Shown: positions 24,122 to 35,341, counted from the stretch's first letter. The stretch is DNA of 64,000 nucleotides from Cymodocea nodosa (GCA_036874045.1 CM072336.1:26983501-27047500); one strand, 5' to 3'. The notes: a model not told the origin generated them from the sequence alone. Numbers and translations: made by a program.

Positions 24122-25188
24122 CTATTCTACCCTCATATCTATTGGGATGTTAATAAATTGTTCTACTAATTCTTTTATTTCTAACAAAGTCATTGCTTTG
24201 AATTTCTCATTGTTAGTAAGACTTTTAAGTTGCAATAATGCTTCTATAACTTGTGTTGTAAGACTTTTTTGTTTCACTTTGAAATACAGTATTTGCTCTT
24301 GAACTTTAACTTGTTGTTTCTAGATCTGAAGTTGTTCTTTCTGTATGTTTGTGATATTATCATAATATTCTTGTTTAGCTTTAACTTTATCCTCTTCTTT
24401 TTCACATAATGACATAATAGTAGATGTAGCTTCTTTAAATGAAGATGTCATTAATTGTGTTGACTTTGTATGTAGTCTTAGACGTTTTCCCTTTTTCAAC
24501 TTATTAGACATTCTTGATGAAAACATTAGAGATTGAAGTTAGGTACCATCTATATCCATTGGACTGTCACTTCCTAGTGTAAAGTATTGAAAATGATTTG
24601 GTGGGGGTGTCATTTCATTTGGTTCATCCATAAGTACGACTCCTTCATTTAGACTAATTATTTCAAGGTCTCTACAGACATTCCTTGTAGCCATATTACT
24701 TTCAAATAACAATTGTAGTTGATCATAAATAGGACATGGTTTACCTTTGAGGGGGGCACAATCTAGGTGTTTTTGCAAGATTAAAAAAATGAAAAAACAT
24801 ATACAAAATGTACAAATTATATTAACACATTCAAAAATATTACCTTAATAAATTCATTCCAAACTTCATCTGAAATATCAGTATGCCTTTGTATGTAATT
24901 CCATCCCCAACCACTTTAAGACATATTTTTTGTGTAGTTGCAATACATCTGTTGCCATGTTTTAATTTGACTATCAACATTTTTCTTTGTAATATCTACA
25001 TTTGTATCATTGTTGTATTTTTCTATTACCTTGTTCCATATTTCTTGTTTAACTTTTCCATCATATGTCTTTCTACTCCCTTCATTTAAAACATCTTTTA
25101 ATATACCCAAAAATGTGTCATCTACTTTTGCATTCTAACTAGTGTAAGATCTTTGTACACCTTATATTATATTATCTGTACTAGCCAT
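24122..25188 (-). pseudogene. PIF/Harbinger Myb/SANT-like DNA-binding protein (ORF1), decayed
   Basis: From a Met at 25188 the frame reads to TFLGILKDVLNEG, then VKQEIWNKVIEKYNNDTNVD and SQIKTWQQMYCNY, a Myb/SANT-like (PF12776) domain. Stops lie in codons 9 and 18 and again after YTKNMS. A donor-like GTAAT at about 24843 ends the first exon (…DEVWNEFIK). The second exon begins KHLDCAPLKGKPCPIYDQL near 24.77 kb and runs, with stops, into a lysine- and glutamine-rich coiled-coil-like tail ending at 24122. In active elements this protein binds the terminal repeats and recruits the transposase. Confidence 0.82.
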
Positions 25189-25336
25189 ATCTAATTTGTA
25201 AAACATATATATAAATGAAAAATACATTATTGAAATATGGATGATAAGGACTTTGTTTAAATTACAACATCAATCATTAATTTAAAAAATAAATAAGTTA
25301 ATATTCATTCAATGACAACATATATTAAAAATGGAT

Positions 25337-25808
25337 AAGGCACCAAGACATGTGCATTGATTCTAGGTATTTAAGCTTCCAAAAATACAAGGGCAACAAC
25401 TAAAAACTTCCTTAAAATATAATTGAAGAAAAATGTTGGACATCATGTACAACATAAATCAGTTTAGATTTCAAATATTCTAAAATACAATAACCCTTTC
25501 ATCTTTTGAACTCCATCACAATTTCATGGCATACGTTGAAGTCTCAAGCACTTAAAAATACAACTGATATTGCTCAAAATTTATATGAACAATCTCATAT
25601 GCAATAAAACTAAATCAAATGCAAGGCACCAAGACATGTGCATTGATTCTAGGTATTTAAGCTTCCAAAAATATAAGGGCAACTAACAACTTCCTTAAAA
25701 TATAATTGAAGAAAAATGTTGGACATCATGTACAACATAAATCAGTTTAGATTTCAAATATTCTAAAATACAATAACCCTTTCATCTTTTGAACTTCATC
25801 ACAATTTC
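25337..25808. repeat. direct repeat pair inside the Harbinger element
   Basis: 25337-25525 and 25623-25808 are about 97% identical copies (roughly 187 bp, offset 286), both starting AAGGCACCAAGACATGTGCA and ending in ATCACAATTTC. The 97-base spacer is not duplicated. They lie between the Myb-like gene and the right terminus. Confidence 0.93.
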
Positions 25809-26216
25809 TAGGTATTTAAGATTCCAAAAATTAGATGGTTCATTTGACAACAATTGAATCAACAATCAAACTAAAAGGTTGTGTAGGTTTCAGTTTCAGG
25901 AAATACATTACATTCAAATAATTACACACATTCATCACATTCAACCTTCACATTAACAGGAAATACATTATTATATACCACACTAAGAATTTAGACCTTA
26001 CCCATGTTATGTTAAAGAATTATAGAGAGAATTGTATCAAATGCTAAAGTCATTAAATAGTGACCGACAATGATCATTAAATAAGATATTGATATCCAGT
26101 CGTTAAATATGAGAAAACATGCATTCCATAGTGATCGATAGTTGATGAATGAAATTAGCATGTTTGTGCACTATACCTTTTCTTCAGTTCATACCTTTTT
26201 CTGCTTGAGATGGGAG

Positions 26217-26745
26217 ATGCCGATATCAATGACGAACAGTGATGTTGATTGGTGGCAAGAGGACGACGAACAGTGATGCCGATTGGTGGCGAGAGGGCGA
26301 TGAACAATGATGCTGATTTTGGTGGCGAGAGGGCAACGAACAATGATGTCGATTAGTGGCGAGAGGTCGAGAGGGCGATGAACAATGATGCTGATTTTGG
26401 TGGCAAGAGGACGACAAACAGTGATGCCAATTGGTGGCAAGAGGGCGACGAACAATGATGCTGATTTTGGTGGCGAGAGGGCGACGAACAGTGATGCCGA
26501 TTAGTGGTAAGAGGGCAACGAACAGTGATGCCGATTGGTGGCAAGATGGTAAAGGCGACGAACAATGATGTCGATTGATAGCGAGAGGACGAGGGCAACA
26601 AACAATGATGGGAGATGCCGATTTCGAGCAACAAGGGCAACGATGATGAATAACGATGGCAAGGGCATTGATAGTGGTGAGACGAGATATGTTGATTTTG
26701 AGCACGAGGATGACGGTGACAAACAACGATGGCGAAGGGCGACAA
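26217..26745. repeat. minisatellite of 34-40 bp units near the Harbinger right end
   Basis: About eleven clear units of the form GATGCCGATTGGTGGC followed by AAGAGGGCGACGAACAAT/AGT, with two alternating subtypes (GCCGATTGG and GCTGATTTTGG) and decaying edges. Read on the reverse strand the units give repeated PLATNxHHCSS and PSRHQNQHHC peptides in several frames. These long frames (26155-26791) are consequences of the repeat and not evidence of a gene. Confidence 0.95.
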
Positions 26746-26956
26746 ACAACGAGCGTCTCCAAAGCTCAGGTGTGTGGCAACAATTCCTCACTTTCAGAGG
26801 GAGGGTCTTTGAAAGTGAAGAAAATCTCCCTTTTTATACAAAACTTTCCCAAGTTTCTGAATATACACAAATTCTGAATATGCACAAATAGATATAAAAT
26901 TTTCTTCAATTTCATTTCTTTCCTTTCCGAGAATTCTAACAAAACACAAATCCCCC

Positions 26957-27115
26957 CTAGATTTCTTTCTCTAGAATGGAGATCTCTACAGGATGAGAAT
27001 TTTTCCAATCTTTCATAATACCTTGTAAACTGTTAATTGTTGAAAATTTTCTTCAAATTCGTTTGCGGGCCTTGCGTTCTATTTCCTTGACGAGTTATTC
27101 TACACCTGTAGAGCA
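26957..27115 (-). mobile_element. LINE fragment, upstream part beyond the Harbinger insertion
   Basis: The reverse strand reads as the helical linker ahead of the RT: a basic KEIERKARKRI stretch, then GIMKDWKNSHPVEISILEKEI. This joins logically to the LDLK-like continuation on the other side of the Harbinger element. The LINE is not recognisable beyond about 27.1 kb, and no endonuclease domain is seen, so it is 5'-truncated or decayed there. Confidence 0.65.
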
Positions 27116-27813
27116 ACCAAAGCCAGAAAGAAATCATAATGAGAAAATGTTACCTGAGAAGGACACTATTATGCATGGCAGTTGGATTCAACATATGCTT
27201 GCCCTGAAGATTTCAGCATGCCAATAAGCTCAACTTTGTTTGTCATAACACGCAGCAATTAATCACAAGCAATTACAGAAAAAATGTAGTAGCATGTGCA
27301 TCATCAAAGCAAAAGCCAAAAGGTTGTGTAAACACAGATCTGCAACTGACCTACATTCAAATGGTTGATGCTATGAAAGATGAAAAATGAAGAACAATGA
27401 AGGCTCTCACCATCAGTGATGACAAAAATCCCGACAATCGCATCCGCACTTACTACCAAAAACCTAGTTCATATATATACAACTAGTAAGGGTAGCAAAT
27501 TGCCAAGCACAACACAATGGTAGTCACCACAAAGTGAACACATTTACAACACAGAAGATAGTTTAATGCTGTACAGGTAGAATGACGAAAAGGGTATCTC
27601 ATGATCAGCAAGTACATTTTACGACCGTCCCTGGGAAAAACCAATAATTCCTTGAAGTGAAAGTGAAAACATTTGCAACTTCCCAAGCAATCCACAGAGA
27701 CAACAAGGCCATGCTTCTGATGATTGCATCTTTCAAATCTTTCAGTGTGCTTCCTGCCACCCCATGTTCCTGAAATTGTAACGTTTTTCATTACCGTCAC
27801 ACTTCCTTGAACA
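27116..27813 (-). other. 3' flank / probable 3'UTR of the MSBP gene
   Basis: No gene of its own. The reverse-strand open frame 27483-27911 overlaps the end of the MSBP coding exon in another frame and has no family resemblance. The sequence just below 27813 is likely transcribed as 3'UTR of that gene; no polyadenylation site was fixed. Confidence 0.45.
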
Positions 27814-30800
27814 TTATCCTGGAATAATCTGCCCAACTTTTTTGTATTTCTCCATGAATTTGCACTCCCAATCTTGTAAAACCTCAAGATCATCTTCGCT
27901 AAGTCCATCAATGTTGTCAGTTAGGTCATCTTGATCAAAAGACATGAGAGCCAAGGCACGACCAACTTCCCTCCCGGCAAACATTGAATTTGGGGAACCA
28001 GCTCCATAATGCATCCTACAGAAAACAACATTCCAAACTATATTAAACCCAAGAGTGACTTGTAAAATTATCAAATAAATTAAGGAAGCACGTAACAAAA
28101 CAAAGCATGCTTCATTCACAAATTATTAGAAATAACCAGATGATTAGCCTTAAAGATGACAAAGTAAACGACATTCTTTTATAAGTCCACAACATAGTAG
28201 TTTGGTATTGCAAGCTGGAATTAACTAGGACATTAATTTGGTATTGAAATTCAACAAGCCATTAAGTTACTCTCATTATATCACTACATTTTTTGAAGGA
28301 CATAGACAAAATAGAAGGCTAACAAACAATATTTTTTTGGGATACCAAAGAATTTGATCACTAAATGTTATCTATTCAAGAGGATCACTGCCTATGTGTG
28401 AAAAAGAAGAATAAAAATAATGGGGCGGTCATCATTGCATTCCTTATGATTGGAAACAATCAAGTAATAGTCACGTTAGTTATAATATAATGCAAGATTC
28501 CACATCATAGCATTATGTAAATTTCTAATAACTTAGCACACAATGATAAATTTTCCCTTTTTATTTCATTTCTTTACTTATAAACACTACCTTCAATTAT
28601 CTTTGACATCCTTATTCGTTTATATTAGAATTTTTATTATATATGCAGATTTTTAAATTTATTTTGATTTTTTAAAGCTCACTAGCTAAAAAAAGAAACC
28701 ATAATAGAAAGGAAATGAAACTAAGCATTTTGCGTGATTCACATAAACTTGAATATGTGTTTGAAGTTTAAATATTTAATTTTAATTTTTATATAGAATA
28801 CTCATGAAAAAAAAAAAACAGATACTATATTAGATCATCAAGAAACTAAATATTTTAATATTTTTTAACTAAATATTTCGTATAAAAATGCATCCATTTA
28901 AATGATTATACTGTTTTAATTTTCTTTTATTGATTGAAATTTAAAATTTTTAAATGCATTTTTTAACTATATATCATACTAGAAAAGATTAGGCAAAGAG
29001 TAATTATTTGAAAATTCTCTCTAATTTTTGCATCTAACATACATTATAAGCAAATAGGCATAAATAAGGATATACTATAAGGGAATTGCTTAGGACAATA
29101 AATTTAATAATCCACCAATAAAAGATTAAGGATTTGTTTGTTTGAACGTATGGTTTTTCTTCTGTTAGTGGGCCCCATTGAAAAACTATGTTTCAAAACA
29201 CGTACAACATGTCCATTTATTTATGCCTTGTATGGTTATTAAATATGTAACAGGTCTTTTTTTTAGTTTAATGTTTGTTGAATATACTTTCTTGTGGTTC
29301 AACTGATTCTGCATCAACACTTTCATGTTCTTCCATGAATGTTAAATTTAAATTAAGTGATGCAGGGTGAAAATATGTTTTATGAATATTATATATTTAT
29401 TAGATATTTATCTTACAATTTTAAGCTTCATACTGTACTTTCATTACACACCCTTTTAAAGGCCTATGTTTTAACCACACATGTAAGGATCCAATCTATG
29501 TTCGTATCAATTTTGCACGTTTTAAAGCATAGTTGAAAAAAACCAAAAAAATCATAACTTTTTCTCTCTCTTAAATCCACTAAACTATTTGTTCATGCTA
29601 TGTCATCAATGTTAAGATCGGTAGACTCACCAGAGGAGAGGTGAATGGTGAATATATGTAAATTTTTATATTCTTTTGATTGTTGAATCGAACGATTCAA
29701 CAAAAATGAAATGAGATAAAACTAAACGAATGCAAAGTAGTAAAGAAAGATAACACACAGCAAATTTTAGGTAGTTCGCCAACTTAGCTAGTCCACCCCC
29801 AAGATTCACTTGGGCTTCACTAAGTGTTTCAACACTTACACACTTGCTTTCAGGTCAAAGCAAGAACCAACACAGAAATTTTCAGGTATAAACTTCAGTA
29901 AACCAACCTTTAGAGTTTTTAGGTCCAAACTCAAACCAACAACTAAATGTAATTTTCAGGTTGAAGCCATGAATCAACAGCTTGAGTCTTTCAATCAAAG
30001 TTTTGGCACACAGAGCTTTTTCTGCAATAGATCTTTAGAATATGCTTCACTGTTTGCAGACTTGAGTGTAATTGAAATTAGAGTGTAGCTCACTGTATGT
30101 GGTATATACGTTATCTCTGTCTTTTCTTCTCTTAAACTCCTAATATTTATACCAAAGGTATAACGATCATATTTTTCTTTCAACGGATGTATTTTGCTGT
30201 ACTTGGTAAATAATCAAACCTAAATATGGTAAGTTACTATTCTGTCTGATGTTCAGTAAATAAGCTTCCAAAAATCTTAGACTTTCAGATGGTTATAAAA
30301 ATAACTTACCGAAAAGCATCCATAACTTACCGATTCATCACTCATATTCTGTTATCTGAGTCACATGAGGATTTTAAGTTGCTCACGTGTAATGTTAAGT
30401 GTTCGGAGTCTTGTATTTAACTTACCAAAAAGAGCTCCTGACTTTCGGATAGTTAACTACTGTAACTCTTCGAACTTTCATTTAAGTCTCTGACAGTTGT
30501 CCCTTCAAATCTGCACGTGCATAAAATCATAACTTAAGTTTTGGATAGTTAATAATTTAACTCACCGAAACCTTCCCATTTTTCAGATAATTATCTTTCT
30601 AACTCTTCGAAAACCTATTTGAACATCTGTCTGAAATTCTACACGTGGGAAATTCACTAACTTAAGTTTCAGATGGTTAAACTGTAACTCATCGAAACTC
30701 TTTTGAGATTTCGGATAGTTATCTTTCTAACTCTCCAAAAACCTAAATGATCTTCTTTCTGGAATTCTACACATGGCAATTTCAATAACTTAAGTTTCGG

Positions 30801-33800
30801 ATAATTAAACTGTAACTTACCGAAACTCTCTTTGAAAATTCAGATAGTTATCTAACTCTCCGATTTTCTCTTTTAAGCTTTCAACTGCCGGTTTCTCCAT
30901 TCTGCACGTGCGTAATAAAATGACTTAAGTTCCAGAAAATTATATCTGTAACTCTTCAAAAAACTCGAATAGTTATCTAACTCTTCGAAAGAAAACTCGG
31001 ATAGTTATCTAACTCTTCGAAAAAATCCTTTAAGATTCTGTTTTGTATTTCTACACGTGATTAATTGAATGACTTAAGTTTCGGATAGTTAGCCTTTCTA
31101 ACTTTCCGATTTTTCTTTTTCTTTTGGATAGTTAACTCCATAACTCTCCGATCATTCAACCAACTTAACTGTTTGATTAAATAATTCTCCAAAGGCTTTG
31201 TAAAATCGGATAGTTATCCTTCTAACTGTCCGATGGACTTGCTGCTGTTTTAGTCTTCAGATACTTGGACCTGTAACTATCCGATTTTCCTATAATTTGA
31301 AGGCAATATCATCTGGAACCTTCTTTATCTATTCGTCTTCTTGGAATTTGTTCTATCTGCCTTCTGATCTAATGTTGCACTGGCTTAACTGTGAAATATA
31401 ATATATTTCCTCACATAGGTTTTACATTATCAAAATACTCGGGTTCTAAAAATCAAAACTTTTTTGAGTAATCAATGTCATCAAGTTTGAGAAAAAACTA
31501 TTTCAAAAAATCACAAACAAATGGATCCTAGTAGTATTGTTACATTTAGTGATTAATAATAATTCGTTTAAAATTACAAATAAGCACAAGGCCAACAAGA
31601 AAAAATATATACCTATTCTAAGGTTTATAGATATAACCAAGAAAGCCCACCTCACAAGGAAATGCTATATCAAATAAGGACGATTAATGGAGCAATGTTT
31701 TTGCTCCTTGAAAATTCAATTCATGGCATATTAATGAAAGTTTAGGAATGGAGTAAAACTAGTTTCATTAAATATGATTCAACTTATGTCATTTACTGTT
31801 TTTAACTTCTCAACTATACATGTTGCTAAGATGGGATGGATTCCACTTCATAGTAATTGGCAATGGGTGGAACTAAATGAAAACTGATTTATGTTGTAAA
31901 TCAAAAAATGAGTCAAGGTGTAGTTTGTTGTTTTATAGCAGTCATAGCTTATTCTTGGTGCGGCTGCTGCCAATGTCAAATTCCTATTACCTCGTTTATG
32001 GGGAAAGAGTAAAAGCAGCCATCTTCAATAAACTTATCAAAACCTTTCTTTGACATCTCCCAACACTTTCACGTAACCAACTTCCCATGTCTTACTTTTT
32101 ATTTTCCAGTATAGTAAATATCCAAGACAACTTCATTTATTAATTCACATTTTTTCCATCTGTCATTTTAACAACCAACTGCCTGGTAGAAAGAGGTAAA
32201 GTTCTTCCATGAATTCCACTAACATCACCAGAACAACAATTAATGCTTTAAACCCACTATGCAATTCCTTCTTTTTCTGAATATTTCAATCTATCACTAA
32301 ATTGACTATTAGGTAATCCATTATCATAATACCCCTATTCTCCATCTAAAGCTGCCATAAATTGGACTCTTTATGCCCTTCTCATGAGAAGGTAAAAACA
32401 GGGCGTTTGCACTTTTGCAGTTGCCCTTTTACTGGCTTCTGTATTCCCAGGATTTCAAGGAATGGAATATTACCAAACACCAATAACTATTTCAAATCGT
32501 ATGTATGGTTCTAGCTTTTAGGCGACTGGTTTTCATGGTTTTTAACAACTACCAACCTCTTTTTCTTGATCATGTGTGGCATTCACCAATAGTATTGGGA
32601 GATTATACTTATGAATGCTAGGTCCATAAATATTGCGACAATTGTTGTTTTCATTAAGATTTGAGGCATGACAACAATCAAGCACAATCATGGTAAAGTT
32701 AAGAAGGTATTTTCACTGGATAGTAGTTATCTGGAAAATGTTATTTATGTTATGTAAAAAGAAAAGAGATTTGATATAATTGGTTTGAAATGAAAAGTAT
32801 AGCATGGCTATGTTATGGGTTTGGCTATGAGGGCTCATATTGTAGTATTACACGCATAATTAGAAGAGACCAGTCAAAATGATGAATATCTAAGCCTCAT
32901 CATAGGGTTAGTATCTAAGCCTCACGCTTGTAGGGGCATAAATGATGGGAAAATATGAATAAAATTACAAGATATTCAAATAATGTGATTTTTGTTATTT
33001 GAAGCAAATAAATAAGTATTGAAATTAGTAAGCTTGAAATTTCGAGAAGGATGATGTTTAATTTGACTTATATGTGATCTTAGTATTTACATATTGGAAA
33101 TCAAGATTGTTTTATAAAAGTTTGAAATGATATTTTTTGTTGAGATTTGTTATTGATTTGAGAATTACTATCGATTGATTAAAAATTATTTACTAGGCCT
33201 TTAGCTCATTTTATTTTATTTGTTTTGTTTTAGATATAAATGTTTGATCAGACCTTGGGATAGTGTGCTGGCGAGGACGTAAGTAGTTTTTGTGAATTTT
33301 GTTTAGTGACAACTTATGTAAGATACGTTAAGATCATGTTATAATGTAAACTTTGAGTTGTAGTGAATGCTCTTTTTGTGAATACCAATAACATGTCTCT
33401 TAGCATTGCCGTATTTGGGAGATTACGCTTCATGAATGTTATCTCCATAGATATTGCAACAATTGTCATTGCCTAGTAAGATTTGCGATGCCACAGCAAT
33501 CAAGTGCAAGCATGGCACGAACTGCAGCAACAATTTTTTCCCCACAAGAAAATCCATAATTGCTCATATTAAAAAAAACAAAAGCAACAAACCAACTGTT
33601 GCACTCTTCCTTTTTCATAACAACCACCATCCCAAACGAAATGGTACGATTTTTCGACAGAGGAAAACGCACCTTGACTTGGAAACGTCGTAGACCTTCC
33701 GCCTGATTGCCATCAGCAGGGGCTTCTCCGGATCGGACCCGTCATACGCCCTAAGCTCGTCCAGGGTCATGTCCCCGATCACCGCCTGACCAACCGCCTC

Positions 33801-33992
33801 CGTCGGTCCGAGTACGGCTTCCGTACGACCATCGACGACCGGCACTTTCTCCTCCCTCGTCCGTTTCTCCCTCACTGGTGGGACTGGCGCGATCAGCGCG
33901 CTGACGACAAAGTAGACCCCGACGACGAGGGCGAGGGCGGCGAGGACTTCCATGGCGGTGAGCTCCGCGACGGTGGCCATGAAGTGCGGCAT
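27814..33992 (-). CDS. membrane steroid-binding protein (MAPR family, cytochrome b5-like)
   Basis: Two coding exons, 33673-33992 and 27814-28015, separated by a 5657-bp intron. The donor is AAG/GTGCG and the acceptor TGTAG/GATGC; the split AGG codon restores the frame and gives 173 residues. Residues about 14-36 are a single membrane anchor (MEVLAALALVVGVYFVVSAL). After a charged, proline-rich linker the cytochrome b5-like heme/steroid-binding domain starts at MTLDELRAYDGSDPEKPLL (about 75-93), includes KVYDVSKSR at the splice point, then MFAGREVGRALALMSF, and ends LQDWECKFMEKYKKVG. The family anchors in the ER or plasma membrane and binds sterols or heme; in Arabidopsis MSBP1 tunes brassinosteroid signalling and MSBP1/2 scaffold lignin P450s. 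A second in-frame Met at residue 5 is an alternative start. It is shorter at the C-terminus than typical MSBP1 (about 220 residues). The second exon has a near-identical copy at 103-304. Confidence 0.93.
28016..29609. other. left part of the MSBP intron
   Basis: AT-rich intron sequence with no gene. GGATTTGTTTGTTTG after a TTAA at 29124-29142 resembles the tip of a Harbinger-type terminal repeat; a weakly complementary tip (CAAACAAATGGATCC) lies at 31511-31526 beyond the solo LTR. Together they may mark an old MITE split by the LTR, at low confidence. Confidence 0.35.
29610..31474 (+). mobile_element. solo LTR (copia, SIRE/Angela-like) in the MSBP intron
   Basis: 1865 bp that begins TGTTAAGATCGG, ends GAGTAATCA and is flanked on both sides by the same 10 bases, ATGTCATCAA. 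The first 200 bases carry phrases usual in long copia LTRs of plants: a GAGGTGAATGG start, and a GGTAGTTCGCCAAC…CCACCCCCAAGATTCACTTGGG block at 29770-29815. No polyprotein, primer site or second LTR is present, hence solo. The 10-bp flanks exceed the 5 bp usual for copia; the extra five identical bases may be chance. The open frame 29810-30088 is not a gene. Confidence 0.72.
30220..31290. repeat. array of imperfect TCGGATAGTTA…TAACTCTCCGA inverted units
   Basis: Inside the solo LTR, some fifteen pairs of CGGATAGTTA-like and TAACTCTCCGA-like words alternate every 40-90 bases, each pair able to fold into a short hairpin. Examples are at 30711-30740, 30985-31022 and 31204-31230. The spacing is irregular, with other words (ACTTAAGTTT, TCTGCACGTG) repeating between them. 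Confidence 0.75.
31475..33672. other. right part of the MSBP intron
   Basis: No gene. It contains a diverged direct repeat: 32593-32694 and 33412-33516 are about three-quarters identical (GGGAGATTA, ATGAATG, CAACAATTGT, CAATCAAG and CATGG shared in order), 819 bases apart, and a 13-base TATCTAAGCCTCA repeated twice at 32887-32924. The remainder is AT-rich intron. Confidence 0.5.
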
Positions 33993-34575
33993 GGTCGAGT
34001 TGGATTTCTAGGGTACAGGGGTTATGCGCGGCTGCGAGAAGAGGAACAGAGGGAAAAAGGTGGCGGGAACGTGGAAAACGCGTGAGCGGTGACAGCCAAC
34101 AGAAAGGAACAATAATCGTAGAATTTATAAATATTTTCTTTCCTTTTTTCTTTTTTTTCAAATAAAGAAAAATTAAGGAGAAAGAGATTAGTAGCTCTAA
34201 CTACTTAATTTTCTCTTCCATCCTTGACCAGATTCACTCATTTAGTAGTATTTTCAACAGATAAATGGTTAAGAGGAGCATCATTCCAGTTAGGAGAGTA
34301 AGTGAATATCATTATGCGTCTCTTGCACATTCGCTAGTTGAAAGATTATCTGTTCAAGAAGAAGTTAAACACTTGATAAAATTGAATATCAAGGTAATGT
34401 TCAAATATAATTAAATTGAATGTTAAGATAATATTCAAAGGTAAAGATATAAAAATATAAGACTATTTCGACAATCTCAAAAAACCCGAAAAAACCTGTA
34501 ACTAAAGAAGAACCCAAATAATTCTATATAATTTGACACATCACGTAAAATACCAGGGAGGAGTGAAACTGACGG
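33993..34575 (-). promoter_or_regulatory. upstream region of the MSBP gene
   Basis: The sequence directly upstream of the MSBP start codon, on the minus strand, is GC-rich for about 100 bases (probable 5'UTR) and then becomes AT-rich. A TATAAAT motif (reverse of ATTTATAAAT near 34122-34131) could serve as a TATA box about 135 bases upstream of the start codon. No other element is claimed. Confidence 0.4.
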
Positions 34576-34750
34576 CGGGTTATCGTACCCGAACCAGTCG
34601 TCGGGAGTGATGGGCCACCGACGACGTCACAGTGAAGGGACTCGGCTTAGTCAATCGAAGGAAGGTGTTCGACGAAATGCACACGTACCGCCCGGTTGAC
34701 GGCGTCAAGGTCGATGTCCAGAACATCTCCCTCGTAGCAAATGCACACGT
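34576..34750 (+). pseudogene. raffinose synthase / seed-imbibition family fragment
   Basis: Forward reading gives LSYPNQSSGVMGH, then after a one-base frame shift DDVTVKGLGLVNRRKVFDEMH and VDGVKVDVQNIS. The last block is the conserved DGVKVDVQ segment around the catalytic aspartate of galactinol-sucrose galactosyltransferases and alkaline alpha-galactosidases (GH36), and the preceding GLGLV…VF…LH is the matching upstream block. Only about 55 codons survive, with no exon structure on either side, so it is a relic of a gene or processed copy. Confidence 0.75.
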
Positions 34751-35292
34751 GTTTGTGCCTACACCCGTTTAACCGTAGCCATTTGAAACAGACGACTAAA
34801 TTTAGATTAGTCAATTCTTTATTCAATATTAGATATCTTAATTTTTTTTGTTTGCCGCTGCTGTCACTCGTTTTTCGCTTTTTCGTTCATTCGCATGTCA
34901 TCATCATCCTTTTCTTTTCTCTTCGTCTATTGCTACCTTTTTTGTCGTGTCGTATACCTCCCTTCTTCCATCGTCTTGTCGTCACCTCCTTTTCTTTTTC
35001 TTTCGTTCAAATGTCAACAAATATAATTTACGATAGAACAAAATAAGAAGATTTTGATGGAAAACATCCAATCAAATGCAATCGCAACAAAGAGAAATAC
35101 ATCCACAAGCTCCTTTTCGTGTTCTTTGTGTATCTCCATTATCCGTTTGCATACATAATAAAGATAGATTTTCGAATTCTAACTGTAAAAAATATTCTAT
35201 TACATCAACTCAGATGACCGTCACATCACAATCGAAGGGTTGTTTTGAATGTCGCTCCATCACGAACAGAGGTCCGCTTCAACACACACATG

Positions 35293-35341
<49 letters not shown>

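Larger units (their letters stand above)
21989..26956 (-). mobile_element. PIF/Harbinger DNA transposon, about 5 kb, inserted in the LINE
   Basis: Bounded by imperfect terminal inverted repeats: the left end reads GGAGGGTGTTTGTGCATG and the right end, reversed, GGGGGATTTGTGTTTTG, followed on both sides by A- and G-rich sequence. The flanking trinucleotides are TTA on the left and CTA on the right, consistent with an aged TTA/TAA target duplication typical of this superfamily. LINE reading resumes on both sides. Inside are a DDE transposase relic (22533-23843) and a Myb/SANT-like relic (24122-25188), both on the minus strand, a direct repeat pair and a minisatellite near the right end. Both genes contain stops, so it is not autonomous now. 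Confidence 0.82.

Noticed and set aside
26155-26891. Reverse- and forward-strand frames up to 178 residues rich in His, Ser and Pro
   Set aside because: They are translations of the 34-40 bp minisatellite, open in several frames at once because of the repeat.
33751-34161. 136-residue reverse-strand frame
   Set aside because: It overlaps the first exon of the MSBP gene in another frame; arginine-rich translation of GC-rich coding DNA.
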